The notes: a model not told the origin generated them from the letters alone. A stretch of DNA of 64,000 nt from Pseudomonas sp. CROZ-RG-20F-R04-15 (GCF_022662375.1 NZ_JAKNQL010000017.1:1-64000); one strand, 5' to 3'. Shown: positions 54,609-63,057, numbered from the stretch's first letter. Numbers and translations are program-made.

Positions 54609-54997
54609 AGTTCGTCCTTCTCAAGGTCGGTGGTGTCCTGCAACATGGCTTCCAGCTTGCGCCGGACAACCTCCAGTCGAACCATATCGGCGGCCTCGTA
54701 GGCCTCGTCCTTCAGTTCCACAGTGTTCGGCGGCAGGAAGCGCCGATAAACCAGGCGTTGCTGATATTCCACGGTCACCAGGCTGCCCCAGCGTGCGTCG
54801 GGCCGCTCGCGCACCACCAGGTTGAAATCCATCGGGCTGGTGTCGCGCAGGCGTTCACTGAACGAATAGTAAAAGTCGTGGCCGATGTGCGAGATCGTGT
54901 CATCGACGATGAAACCCATCATTTCGTCTTCTTCACTGGCATGGACGCAGCACGCCACTACGGTGAGGATCAGCACGCACAGCCATTGGCGAGTCAT
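54605..54997 (-). CDS. csgE: Curli secretion specificity factor CsgE
   Basis: The 130-residue periplasmic protein has a signal peptide (WLCVLILTVVACCVHA). Family sequences include EMMGFIVDDTISHIGHDFYY, FSERLRDTSPMDFNLVVRE, RWGSLVTVEYQQRLVYRRFL and RLEVVRRKLEAML. CsgE caps CsgG and guides curlins. Its ATG overlaps the stop of the upstream pseudopilin gene (ATGA), which ties curli export genes directly to the pseudopilus operon. Confidence 0.94.
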   Translation of the reverse strand: MTRQWLCVLILTVVACCVHASEEDEMMGFIVDDTISHIGHDFYYSFSERLRDTSPMDFNLVVRERPDARWGSLVTVEYQQRLVYRRFLPPNTVELKDEAYEAADMVRLEVVRRKLEAMLQDTTDLEKDEL

Positions 54998-55533
54998 GGC
55001 TGCAACGCCCGCGGCAGAACCGATTGCCCTTTGGCCGGACCATTGGTGCCCTCAAGAAAGGCTTTTTCGGCGACGAACTGCCAGTCCGAATAACGCTGCA
55101 TGCCTTCGAAATCCGACCACTGCGACGGGAAGTCCGCCTGCTTCAACGGCAGTTCGGTCGACGGGCTGTTGAGGCCGGTGATGCGTCCATCGAAACCGCG
55201 TTGTACTGCCCATTCACCCTGACCGATCGGGTCCGGATAAAGCTGACGCAAATGATGTTTCGCTTCTGGAAAACGCTGATCGTCGAGCAGGTCGACCAAC
55301 TCTTTCGGGTACTGCGCCAACCCCGGCGAACTGCGGTAGTAGCTACGCAGCGCCTGCGCGTACTGGGTGCCGACCCAGAGCAACTGGCGCTCACGGTCGC
55401 GACGCGAAGCGGTCGACCACAACTCGCCGGCACTGGCCAGGCCCATGCCCATCACCACGATCAGGAACAGCACGCCCAGGTAAGTGAAGCCGCCCTGCTG
55501 CGCACGGTTACCACTCGGAATACTGGCTGCCAT
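54994..55533 (-). CDS. Minor pseudopilin (no Glu5), GspK-like position
   Basis: GGGAGG seven bases upstream supports the ATG at 55533 (179 residues). The prepilin motif is QGGFTYLGVLFLIVVMGMGL, with Gly-Phe cleavage site but Gly instead of Glu at position 5. This feature is seen in the tip pseudopilin GspK, although GspK is usually longer. The rest is soluble, with RDRERQLLWVGTQYAQALRS and PDPIGQGEWAVQRG, a pattern also found in proteins annotated as type II secretion pseudopilins near MSHA-like genes. It overlaps both neighbours. Confidence 0.75.
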   Translation of the reverse strand: MAASIPSGNRAQQGGFTYLGVLFLIVVMGMGLASAGELWSTASRRDRERQLLWVGTQYAQALRSYYRSSPGLAQYPKELVDLLDDQRFPEAKHHLRQLYPDPIGQGEWAVQRGFDGRITGLNSPSTELPLKQADFPSQWSDFEGMQRYSDWQFVAEKAFLEGTNGPAKGQSVLPRALQP

Positions 55534-55882
55534 CACGCGCCCTCCCGGTAGCACCGCTTTTGATATCGGCCACGCCACCGGCGACGCCGTCCGGTGGCGC
55601 GATCAGCACCCACTGGTCTTTGCGTTCGGTGATCGGATCGAGTGGCGCGTTGCGCAGGTAACGTTGTTCGATCAGTTGCTCGATGGAATCCGGGTAGCGC
55701 CCGGTGTCACCGTAGAAGTGATCCAGCGCCTCGCGCATCGCCGACAGGCTCTGGCGCAACGTGGTTTCCTTCGACGCTTCGAGGCTGTTGAAGTAGCGCG
55801 GCAACGCGATGGTCATCAGCGTGGCGATGATCGCCATCACCACCATCAACTCCAGCAAGGTAAAACCTTTTTCCCGGCGCAT
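55508..55882 (-). CDS. GspG-like pseudopilin (first)
   Basis: MRREKGFTLLELMVVMAIIA is a complete class III prepilin signal: short basic leader, Gly-Phe cleavage site and Glu5. The 124-residue protein continues with YFNSLEASKETTLRQSLSAM and DHFYGDTGRYPDSIEQLIEQ, then LRNAPLDPITERKDQW, the GspG-type core that binds calcium in secretion pseudopili. A GTG four codons upstream is an alternative start. Cleavage needs a prepilin peptidase, which is not encoded in this window. Confidence 0.85.
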   Translation of the reverse strand: MRREKGFTLLELMVVMAIIATLMTIALPRYFNSLEASKETTLRQSLSAMREALDHFYGDTGRYPDSIEQLIEQRYLRNAPLDPITERKDQWVLIAPPDGVAGGVADIKSGATGRARDGSQYSEW

Positions 55883-55887
55883 GAGGT

Positions 55888-56361
55888 TCACCACTCGCGG
55901 TAGGCGATGCCGTTGAGGCCCTTGCCCCGGGCGTGGGAGTAGACGTCAAAGACGTCCTCGCCATCGCGCGGGTTCTGAGCCGAACTGTCGTAGGCGCGCA
56001 CGCCCCAACCCCCTTCGTCATCACGTTTGGCCGGCACCAGCGGATCGCGCGGGATGCGGCGTAAAAAGTAGAACTTGGCACCTTTGGCGCTGCGCACATC
56101 GCGCACGCCTTCGACCAGCACTTTCAGGTTCGGCGGGTAGCCGCTGCTGTTCAGCGACTTCTCGATGTAGCCGGCATCGAACGCGCGTTTATAGGCGTCG
56201 ATACCATCGCGAATCTGGTACAGCGCATTGCGCAATTCCTGCTCCTTGCCACGCCGCACCAAGGTCTCGGTCAGTGGCGCGGCCATGCTCGCCAACAGGC
56301 CGATCAGGGCCAGCGTCACCACGACTTCGATCAGGGTGAAACCGCGTTGGGAGGCGTTCAT
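55888..56361 (-). CDS. GspG-like pseudopilin (second)
   Basis: The ATG at 56361 opens MNASQRGFTLIEVVVTLALI, again a class III signal with Glu5. The 157-residue protein has ELRNALYQIRDGIDAYKRAF, YPPNLKVLVEGVRD and FLRRIPRDPLVP, the GspG-like D-P-L/F ending, and a C-terminal YDSSAQNPRDGEDVFDVYSH. It probably is the major or a second subunit of the pseudopilus. It begins at the stop codon of the secretin gene. Confidence 0.85.
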   Translation of the reverse strand: MNASQRGFTLIEVVVTLALIGLLASMAAPLTETLVRRGKEQELRNALYQIRDGIDAYKRAFDAGYIEKSLNSSGYPPNLKVLVEGVRDVRSAKGAKFYFLRRIPRDPLVPAKRDDEGGWGVRAYDSSAQNPRDGEDVFDVYSHARGKGLNGIAYREW

Positions 56362-56363
56362 GA

Positions 56364-58211
56364 TCAAGGCTTCTCGACAGTAACGTGGGTGGTGGCCACG
56401 GCCGATTCACCGACGGCACGCGGCTGCGCGGCAGGCGACGGCATCACGTAGCTTTGCGAACGATCCGGGGCCTGGATGTGCATGCTGGTTTCGGTACCGG
56501 TGGAGAACTCCATGTCCGACGGACTCTGATACGGCAGGTTGCGCACGATCCGTGGGGTGATCGACAGCACCAGTTCGGATTTGCCGATGGTGTCTTTGTT
56601 GCTGCCGAACAAGCGGCCCAAACCGGGAATGTCACCGAGGCCGGGAATCTTGTTGCCGGTGGCGCCGTGATCGTTGCGCACCAGCCCGGCGAGAATTTGC
56701 GTTTCGCCATCGTGCAGACGCAGCGAGGTTTGCGCGTTACGGGTATCGACCTGCACCGGGATCGTGCCCTGACGGGTCGGTTCCAGCGGCGTGGCGTTAC
56801 TCACTTCCAGCGCGATCTTGATCGCCACTTCGTTGTTCAAATGCACGGTGGGCGTCACTTCGAGCTTCAGACCGACATCCAGATAGGTCACGCTTTCAGT
56901 GATCACCGGCCCCTGTGTCGATGGCACCGAGGTGGCGCTGATGATCGGCACACGCTGACCGATGTGGATACGCGCCTGCTCGCGGTTGCTGACGCGAATC
57001 ACCGGGCTGGCGAGGGTGTTGATGTCGTTGTCCTGCGCGTTGATCTTGGCTTGCGGCGAAGGGCCGATGGAGATCCGGTCAGAGTTGATGCCCTTGAGCT
57101 GGCCCAACAGGGCGACTGGCGAACCATCGGAGTTGACCACGCCGAAGGTGCTTGGCCATTGCAGACCAAGGTCGAGAATGCGCTGGGTGGCAACTTCCAT
57201 CACCTCCACTTCGAGCACCACTTCGGGGTTGGACTGGTCTTGCGATTGCAGGAGTTTCTCGGCCATGCGCACGGCATCTTCGGTGTCGCGCATGGTCAGG
57301 GTATTGAGGCGTTCGTCGACAAACACGTCGCGGGTCTTGAGCATGGTTTTGACCATGTTCAGCGCGGTGTTGGCGTCGATGCTAGTCAGGTAGAAGGTGC
57401 GCATCACCAGTTCCTGGTAATCCTTCACTTTCTGCGGCGAATCCGGGTAGATCAGCAAGGTGTTTTCGTTCACCACTTTCTGGTGCAACTGGTTCTGTTG
57501 CAGCAACAGGGTCACGGCGTCTTCGATGCGCACGTCACGCACGAATATTGTCGCTTTCATGTCCGGGCGCAGGTCTTTGTCGAAGATGAAGTTCAGCCCG
57601 GCAACCTGCGACAGCACTTCGAAAATGGTCTTGAGGTTGGCGTCGCGAAATTCCAGGGTCACCGGGCGATCGAGCTTGGTGCGCAGTTGCGGATAAGCGA
57701 TCACGTTGCGGCTCTGCACCAGGCGAATGTTGCCTTGCAGCTCCAACGCACCTTCGTTGGCCGGGTCGAGTTCGAGGATCTGTTTGACCTGACGATCCGC
57801 ACCGTAGATGTCGCCGCGACGCAGGTCGCCACGGGCCAGCTCGAGTTTCTCGTCCATGCTGCGCAGGTATTCCATCTGCTTCAGCGCATCCTGCGCGCGG
57901 CGGTTGTTCGGTTCGATGGTCAGCACGCGCATGTAGGCGGTGCGCGCAGAGGTAAAATCGCGGCGCGCGCGGTCGGTGTCGCCGGCGGTCAGCAACGCCG
58001 TGATCGCCTTGGCCCGACCGGTGTTGAGCAGCAGGTGCAATTCGGTGTCGCGCGGGTTCTCGCGCAGACCTTCCTCAATTCGGGCCAGTCCCGCCTCGTA
58101 CTGACCCTGTTCAATCAGGTCGGCGGCTTCCTTGTTGGCCACTTGCGCAGAGCTGCACGCGGCCAGCCCGGCACACAGGCCGAGGCTCATCAGCAAACGG
58201 GAACGGTTCAT
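56364..58211 (-). CDS. Secretin (GspD/PilQ/MshL-like) lipoprotein with TPR-like N-terminus
   Basis: The 615-residue protein starts with a lipoprotein signal (MSLGLCAGLAAC). It has TPR-like helices to about residue 150 (LIEQGQYEAGLARIEEGLRE, LTIEPNNRRAQDALKQMEYL), a secretin N0/STN-like domain (VTLEFRDANLKTIFEVLSQV), N1-type domain (YLTSIDANTALNMVKTMLKT) and the C-domain with VPIISATSVPS and GDIPGLGRLFGS. These form the outer-membrane ring through which pilins or secreted proteins pass. TPR-fused secretins of this sort occur in MSHA-like and Tad-independent pilus systems. Overlaps the gene upstream by four bases. Confidence 0.9.
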   Translation of the reverse strand: MNRSRLLMSLGLCAGLAACSSAQVANKEAADLIEQGQYEAGLARIEEGLRENPRDTELHLLLNTGRAKAITALLTAGDTDRARRDFTSARTAYMRVLTIEPNNRRAQDALKQMEYLRSMDEKLELARGDLRRGDIYGADRQVKQILELDPANEGALELQGNIRLVQSRNVIAYPQLRTKLDRPVTLEFRDANLKTIFEVLSQVAGLNFIFDKDLRPDMKATIFVRDVRIEDAVTLLLQQNQLHQKVVNENTLLIYPDSPQKVKDYQELVMRTFYLTSIDANTALNMVKTMLKTRDVFVDERLNTLTMRDTEDAVRMAEKLLQSQDQSNPEVVLEVEVMEVATQRILDLGLQWPSTFGVVNSDGSPVALLGQLKGINSDRISIGPSPQAKINAQDNDINTLASPVIRVSNREQARIHIGQRVPIISATSVPSTQGPVITESVTYLDVGLKLEVTPTVHLNNEVAIKIALEVSNATPLEPTRQGTIPVQVDTRNAQTSLRLHDGETQILAGLVRNDHGATGNKIPGLGDIPGLGRLFGSNKDTIGKSELVLSITPRIVRNLPYQSPSDMEFSTGTETSMHIQAPDRSQSYVMPSPAAQPRAVGESAVATTHVTVEKP

Positions 58212-58720
58212 TGCGTACTCCCCACAGACAAGGTCTGCGACAAATGCAAAGGCAGGTAAACCAGGCTCAATTCCACATCGGAAATGCCGGTGATCTTCCA
58301 GGTGTCGTCGATCACATCCCCGTTGCGCACGACGTAGATCTTTTCGCCGTTCTGCAAAAACACTTGCAGGTCGCTGCGGTCATGCAGCCTGCCGACGAAC
58401 TGAAACGGCACCGGTGGCAGGCTCGGGGCTTGCACCACTGTGGCCGGGTTGATCGCTTGCTCGGTGACCGTGGCCAGGGTCGGCGCGGCTTTCCAGGATT
58501 TCGCCGCGAACAGGTCGCCGGCCGGGCTCAGGTCCTTGATCGGTGCCTCCTTGGCCTTGGCGGTGCTGGCCGGCAGCGCGCCCCGGGTTTTCCCCGGCGT
58601 GGCGACCGCTACTTCGCTGGAATCGGCGTCTTCACTCGGCGAGAAATATTCCGGCAACCACGCCAGCGCCGCCGCCACAGCGAAGAACGCTACCCACCCT
58701 GTCACGCGCTTGGTATTCAT
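58208..58720 (-). CDS. PilP/GspC-like inner-membrane protein linking to the secretin
   Basis: The 170-residue protein has one N-terminal membrane helix (WVAFFAVAAALAWLP), a Pro/Ala-rich linker, and a small C-terminal beta domain (LPPVPFQFVGRLHDRSDLQV, FLQNGEKIYVVRNGDVIDDT, WKITGISDVELSLVYLPLH). This is the homology region seen in PilP, MshK and GspC, which contacts the secretin N0 domain. Order and overlaps with the secretin and PilO-like genes support that. A GTG immediately before the ATG is possible. Confidence 0.8.
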   Translation of the reverse strand: MNTKRVTGWVAFFAVAAALAWLPEYFSPSEDADSSEVAVATPGKTRGALPASTAKAKEAPIKDLSPAGDLFAAKSWKAAPTLATVTEQAINPATVVQAPSLPPVPFQFVGRLHDRSDLQVFLQNGEKIYVVRNGDVIDDTWKITGISDVELSLVYLPLHLSQTLSVGSTQ

Positions 58721-59268
58721 CACGACCTCGACAGGTAAAGGGTCATACGGATCCGGCCATTGAGGTCGGTGTCGCCAATCTTCTTGCGTTGCAACTCGAG
58801 GTCTTCCACCACCACCGCCGGCAACTGACCGAGCAAGGCGTGTACGAAGCGGCGCAGCTGCGGGTAGCTGCCGCGCACTGGCAGGAGGATCTGATAGCGC
58901 GCCAGATGGGTTTTCGGGTCGACGCCGAGGGCGTATTCGCCGCGTGCCAGGGTGATGTGCTCCTGGGCTGCGAGGGCGTAGATGCGGTCGATGGCGACGG
59001 TGGCTTGCGGCTGCGCCGGCAGTTTGTTGCGGAAGTCGTCGAGCTGACGTTGCGGCACCACCGGCGGCGCGATGCTGCCGTCTTCAACCTTGGCCAGGTA
59101 CGCGCTGGCTTCCTGAGTCTGCTGGCTCAAGTGCTGCAACGATTGCCAGCCCGGCAGCAAACCACCGAGTGCCCAAGCCACGGCGACCAGCAGCAGCGCC
59201 AACCCGGCGAGGCCCGGAATGCCGAGGCCTTGCAGGTATTCGTGGACGATCAGTCTAGGGATTCGCAT
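58720..59268 (-). CDS. PilO/MshJ-like inner-membrane assembly protein
   Basis: The 182-residue protein has one membrane helix (LAGLALLLVAVAWALGGLLP), a coiled-coil segment (SLQHLSQQTQEASAYLAKVE) and a ferredoxin-like periplasmic domain (HLARYQILLPVRGSYPQLRR, LGQLPAVVVEDLELQRKK). The motif Y-P-Q-L-R-x-F-x-x-A-L-L is common in PilO/GspM-type proteins. It pairs with the PilN-like protein to form the alignment complex. Overlaps both neighbouring genes. Confidence 0.8.
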   Translation of the reverse strand: MRIPRLIVHEYLQGLGIPGLAGLALLLVAVAWALGGLLPGWQSLQHLSQQTQEASAYLAKVEDGSIAPPVVPQRQLDDFRNKLPAQPQATVAIDRIYALAAQEHITLARGEYALGVDPKTHLARYQILLPVRGSYPQLRRFVHALLGQLPAVVVEDLELQRKKIGDTDLNGRIRMTLYLSRS

Positions 59269-59800
59269 CGCCCATCTCCCAAGTCGCCGACAGGTTGAAT
59301 TGCACCGGTTGTTCCGGCGATTTGACGACGATTTCGTGGCTCAGCAGCGACACGTCGGACAGCTCGTCGCTGGCTTCCAGACGTTTGTGGAAATCGAGCA
59401 TCGCTTGCAGATCCCGTGCTTCGGCGCTGATGCGGACCTGGCCTTTGCGCGCATCTGGGGTCAGGCTGAGCAGCGCGACGTCATCACGCGGCATCGCTTC
59501 GAGCATGGCGAACAGGCGTTCCCACGGCCGGCGCAGTTGCTGCGAGACCTTGCGCATCTCGGCGAGGTTCGCCGCTTGCTCGCGGGTTTCTGCCGGGCTC
59601 AGGGTGGACTTGGCGCCGCTGTCACCAGTGAGCTGACGCTGCGTGGTTTGCAGGTGACCTTGTTGCTGTTCGGTGTGCGCGTCGAGGTGCTGTTGCACGC
59701 CGAAGCACAGCAGCGCCAGCAGCACACCGCCGCCGAGCAGGCTCCAACCCAACGGGCCGGAACGTGGCCGTGGCTCGAAGTCGAGATTGAGCGCGCGCAT
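59255..59800 (-). CDS. PilN/MshI2-like inner-membrane assembly protein
   Basis: The ATG at 59800 (MRALNLDFEPRP) lies directly behind the PilM-like stop. The N-terminal N-L-D-F motif is the one PilN uses to bind PilM. A single helix (WSLLGGGVLLALLCFGVQQ), a coiled coil and a ferredoxin-like domain (PRDDVALLSLTPDARKGQVR, ISAEARDLQAMLDFHKRLE) follow, giving 181 residues. It bridges the cytosolic PilM-like protein and the periplasmic PilO-like protein. Confidence 0.82.
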   Translation of the reverse strand: MRALNLDFEPRPRSGPLGWSLLGGGVLLALLCFGVQQHLDAHTEQQQGHLQTTQRQLTGDSGAKSTLSPAETREQAANLAEMRKVSQQLRRPWERLFAMLEAMPRDDVALLSLTPDARKGQVRISAEARDLQAMLDFHKRLEASDELSDVSLLSHEIVVKSPEQPVQFNLSATWEMGDANP

Positions 59801-59801
59801 G

Positions 59802-60605
59802 TCAGGCCACCGCCCGGGACATGACGTACAAGCCGTCACGCACGGTCATCGAGGCGTCTTCAAGGGTGCGCAGTTGCACACCCGCCACGTCCGGATGCGC
59901 ATCGAGGCGCGCCGGCGCATGCAGATACACGTTGAACGCACGTTCGCTGGTCGAGGCTTGCAACTGCCGTTCGCGCCCGATCAGCGCATTCAACGCGGCA
60001 TCGCTGTCGCTGCCGCCGACCGAACGCACGCCAGCCCAGCGCCCTTCCCTCGCCAGCAACAACACGCTGCGCTGCGGCTCGGCGACGACAAAGAGGAAGT
60101 CGCCGGCATCGAGGCTTTTGTCGAAGCGGTTGAACGCCGCCATCAGGTACGGCTGCACCGAGCGCAGGCGCAGGCCGCGAGCGCTTACCAGCGTGCGCAG
60201 GCGTTCGAGCAGGTCTTGCGGCAAGGCGCTGGCGATGCGGTCGTAACCGGCCGGCTCGGCGGACAGCACCAGACCCCACGGCTGGGTTGGCGCACCGAAC
60301 AGGTCTTCGAAACACAGTTGGGCGAAGCCGCGCAGTTCTTCCGGGCTGCTGATCTGCGCGCTCCATGGCACCAGGCAGAAGCGGCTGAAATGGCCGGAGA
60401 TGACCACGCTCAATTCGGCACCGGCACGGGCGTGTTCACCGAGCAGGCGATCGAGGGTGTCCAGCGCCACCGCGTAGCTCTGGAAGCCTTCGTCGATGTA
60501 ACCGACGCTGCCCAGCCACAGGGTGTCGCTGCCGCGCCGCTGGCCGAGGCCAACACCGCTGGCGCCGAGCACGGCGACAAAACGCTCACGAGATAAATGT
60601 GACAC
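59802..60605 (-). CDS. PilM/MshI-like cytosolic protein
   Basis: GGAG seven bases upstream supports the GTG at 60605 (267 residues), which overlaps the ATPase gene by 20 bases; an ATG at 60686 lies in a shadow frame. The sequence has the actin-like fold pattern in reduced form: FVAVLGASGVGLGQRRG, VVISGHFSRFCLVPWSAQIS, and DAGDFLFVVAEPQRSVLLLA, with AGVRSVGG in the second lobe. PilM normally joins the ATPase to PilN. The protein is shorter than typical PilM (about 350), closer to MshI. Confidence 0.72.
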   Translation of the reverse strand: MSHLSRERFVAVLGASGVGLGQRRGSDTLWLGSVGYIDEGFQSYAVALDTLDRLLGEHARAGAELSVVISGHFSRFCLVPWSAQISSPEELRGFAQLCFEDLFGAPTQPWGLVLSAEPAGYDRIASALPQDLLERLRTLVSARGLRLRSVQPYLMAAFNRFDKSLDAGDFLFVVAEPQRSVLLLAREGRWAGVRSVGGSDSDAALNALIGRERQLQASTSERAFNVYLHAPARLDAHPDVAGVQLRTLEDASMTVRDGLYVMSRAVA

Positions 60606-62292
60606 GATTGATCTCCTCCAGCGTGGTGCGACCTTGTTCCACCAGCTCCAGCGCCGATTCGCGCAGCAGGCGCAAACCACGGGCACAGGCCAGGGCTTTG
60701 ATTTGTTTGATCGGTTGGCGCTCGACGATCATCTGGCGCAGCTCGTCGTCGAGGTGCAGCAGTTCGGCAATCGCCGTGCGCCCGCGATAACCGCTGCCCC
60801 GGCAATGGCCGCAGCCTTTGCCGTGAACGAAGTGGTAGTGATCGACTTTCTGCGGATCGAGACCCGAGGCGCGCAGTTCTTCATCGCTTGGATTGACCGG
60901 CGCGCTGCAACTGGCGCACACCAGGCGGATCAGGCGCTGGGCGAGAATCGCGTTGAGCGCCGAAACCAGGCTGTAGGGGTCGATTTCCATTTGCGTGAAG
61001 CGGCCGATCACGTCGAAGACGTTGTTGGCGTGGATGGTGGTGAACACCAGGTGGCCGGTGAGCGCCGATTGCACGGCGATCTGCGCGGTGTCGGGGTCGC
61101 GGATCTCACCGACCATGATTTTGTCCGGGTCGTGGCGCAGGATCGAGCGCAGGCCACGGGCGAAGGTCAGGCCTTTTTTCTCGTTGACCGGAATTTGCAG
61201 GACGCCCGGCAATTGATATTCGACCGGGTCTTCGATGGTGATGATCTTGTCCACGCCGTGATTGATCTCGGTGATCATCGCGTACAGCGTGGTGGTCTTG
61301 CCGCTGCCGGTCGGGCCGGTGACCAGCACCATGCCGTAGGGTTCGGCGGCGAGGCGGCGCAACTGGCGCAGGGTTTCGTCTTCAAAGCCCAGCGCCTGCA
61401 ATTGCACGCCGCAGACCTTGTCGGCGAGATCCTGCTTGTCGAGCACCCGCAGCACGGCGTCTTCGCCGAAGATGCTCGGCATGATCGATACGCGAAAGTC
61501 GATCTGGCGGCCGCTGATGCCGATCTTGAAACGACCGTCTTGCGGCACGCGTTTTTCGCCGATGTCCAGTTCGGCCATGACCTTGACCCGCGAGATCACC
61601 TGCTCGGCGAACTCGTTGCCCTGGACTTTGCTGATGTTATTGAGCACGCCGTCGATGCGGTACTTGATCACCAGACCGTGGCCGGTGGTGCCGAGATGGA
61701 TGTCGCTGGCGTGCATTTTCAGCGCGTCGTAGAGGGTCGAGTTGACCAGTTTCACCACGCTGCTGGCGTCTTCGCTGATGCTGGTCAGCGACAGGCTTTG
61801 CAGGGTGTCGATTTCGTGGTGAGTGTCGCCCTGAGCGTTGAGCGATTCGACGGCGTGGAAGCTTTCTTCGTGGCGGGCCAGATAGGCCTTGAGGTCATCG
61901 GCGTGCACCAGATACAGCGGCGCGCCGTGCAGGCAATCGTCGATCCAGGCCAGCCGCGCCGGGTCGAAGGGGTCGGCGAATACACCGATGACTTCGTCGT
62001 TGTGGCGCAGCAGGATGAATTCACGTTTCAGGCATTGTGCGAGGGTGACCCGGTCGAACACCGGCGTCGCGGCAAACAGGCTGTCGGTGTCGAGCACCGG
62101 GTAATGCAGGGTGGCGCCGAGGGTGTGAATGAACGGCATCGGCGCCAGTTCGCACAACACGCCGAGGGCTTCAAGCACGCGTTCGCCGGAGGTGGCGGCC
62201 CGCGCCCGGGCCTGGGCAAGCTGTTCACTGGAAAAACGCTCTGGGGCGCTTTCGGCCGGCAGTGGTTCGACGACAACGGACAGACGTTCCAT
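60586..62292 (-). CDS. GspE/PilB/MshE-type secretion ATPase
   Basis: The 568-residue ATPase has an N-terminal MshEN/T2SSE_N-like domain (FIHTLGATLHYPVLDTDSLF, GVFADPFDPARLAWIDDCL). The ATPase core follows: Walker A GPTGSGKTTTLYAM, Asp box ITIEDPVEYQLPGVLQIPVN, Walker B IMVGEIRDPDTAQIA and His box TGHLVFTTIHANN. A four-Cys zinc site (CASC and CGHC, about residues 470-500) is present. It powers assembly of the pseudopilus. The first repeat of the MshEN domain does not show the R-L-G-x-x-L start used for c-di-GMP binding in MshE, so such binding is uncertain. Confidence 0.93.
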   Translation of the reverse strand: MERLSVVVEPLPAESAPERFSSEQLAQARARAATSGERVLEALGVLCELAPMPFIHTLGATLHYPVLDTDSLFAATPVFDRVTLAQCLKREFILLRHNDEVIGVFADPFDPARLAWIDDCLHGAPLYLVHADDLKAYLARHEESFHAVESLNAQGDTHHEIDTLQSLSLTSISEDASSVVKLVNSTLYDALKMHASDIHLGTTGHGLVIKYRIDGVLNNISKVQGNEFAEQVISRVKVMAELDIGEKRVPQDGRFKIGISGRQIDFRVSIMPSIFGEDAVLRVLDKQDLADKVCGVQLQALGFEDETLRQLRRLAAEPYGMVLVTGPTGSGKTTTLYAMITEINHGVDKIITIEDPVEYQLPGVLQIPVNEKKGLTFARGLRSILRHDPDKIMVGEIRDPDTAQIAVQSALTGHLVFTTIHANNVFDVIGRFTQMEIDPYSLVSALNAILAQRLIRLVCASCSAPVNPSDEELRASGLDPQKVDHYHFVHGKGCGHCRGSGYRGRTAIAELLHLDDELRQMIVERQPIKQIKALACARGLRLLRESALELVEQGRTTLEEINRVTFIS

Positions 62293-62373
62293 GGCTTGCT
62301 CTCCAACCGGGGCTCAGAGCCCTGTCGGCGCGGCAAACCTTGGCGGCAAGTGCCGGAACGTCTGTTCGCGCCA

Positions 62374-62904
62374 TTACTCCCCGGTGAGCATTTGATCGTC
62401 GTCCGGTGCCATGGCGTGCAACTGTCGTCGCCGATCCGCCAACACCCAACTGCCATCGTACAACTGCAACGGGAAGCTCTCGGTCCTGCTCTGGCGTCGT
62501 TCGACAAAACCCTCGGAAGGGCTCGCACCGGGTTTCGCTTCACGCTTGATGCCCAGAAGGTCGCAGACCGCCCGCGCCAGTTCCGCCAATGGAAACGGTT
62601 TGAACAGGATGTGGCTGACCCCCAGTTGCCGCGCCCGCTCACAGACTTCAGCGGTCGGGTGACCCGTTATCAGCACAAAATGGCACGTCCTGTTCTGGCG
62701 GACTGCGTCGAGCACCTCAAAGCCTTCCATATCGGGCAAGCGGTAATCGAACACCAGCACGTCGGGGGCAAAGGTTTCGGCCAAACCGATAGCCGTCGCT
62801 CCGTCATGTGCAATCGCGACGTCCAGCCCCTGCGCCGACAGATAATCCTGAAGGTTCTGTGCAAGCAGCTGTTCGTCTTCGACAACCAGTACTTTGTTAA
62901 CCAA
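62374..62904 (-). CDS. Stand-alone CheY-like response regulator heading the pseudopilus/csgEFG operon
   Basis: AAGGAG six bases before the TTG at 62904 supports this start. The 176-residue protein has a complete receiver domain (KVLVVEDEQLLAQ, phospho-acceptor in VLVFDYRLPDMEGF, HFVLITGHP, ILFKPFPL). A 50-residue tail without HTH follows (RREAKPGASPSEG...). It therefore does not bind DNA in a known way and could modulate the ATPase or a kinase. It is the first gene downstream of the sigma54-like promoter, and an 82-bp gap separates it from the ATPase gene. Confidence 0.87.
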   Translation of the reverse strand: MVNKVLVVEDEQLLAQNLQDYLSAQGLDVAIAHDGATAIGLAETFAPDVLVFDYRLPDMEGFEVLDAVRQNRTCHFVLITGHPTAEVCERARQLGVSHILFKPFPLAELARAVCDLLGIKREAKPGASPSEGFVERRQSRTESFPLQLYDGSWVLADRRRQLHAMAPDDDQMLTGE

Positions 62905-62969
62905 GGTCGACTCCTTGAAACAGCAGGTCCGATGACCCCGCCCTGAGAGTGCGCCTTACCAGGGGTAAC

Positions 62970-62984
62970 GCACACTTCATGCCA
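62970..62984 (-). promoter_or_regulatory. Candidate sigma54 promoter of the pseudopilus/csgEFG operon
   Basis: On the minus strand TGGCATG-AAGT-GTGC has GG and GC exactly ten bases apart and differs from the consensus TGGCACG-N4-TTGC at two positions. The start would be near 62958, 54 bases before the TTG of the first gene. Confidence 0.6.
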
Positions 62985-63057
62985 GGCTGAGTGCCGGTAA
63001 TTTTATGTCTTCATGTCCTTGAAATTAATGACAATGCCCGCTCGTCCCGGTACCCCG

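Noticed and set aside
62293..62373. Hairpin GGGGCTCAGAGCCC between the regulator and ATPase genes as terminator
   Set aside because: No T run follows and the genes on both sides belong to one apparent operon; at most an attenuating structure.
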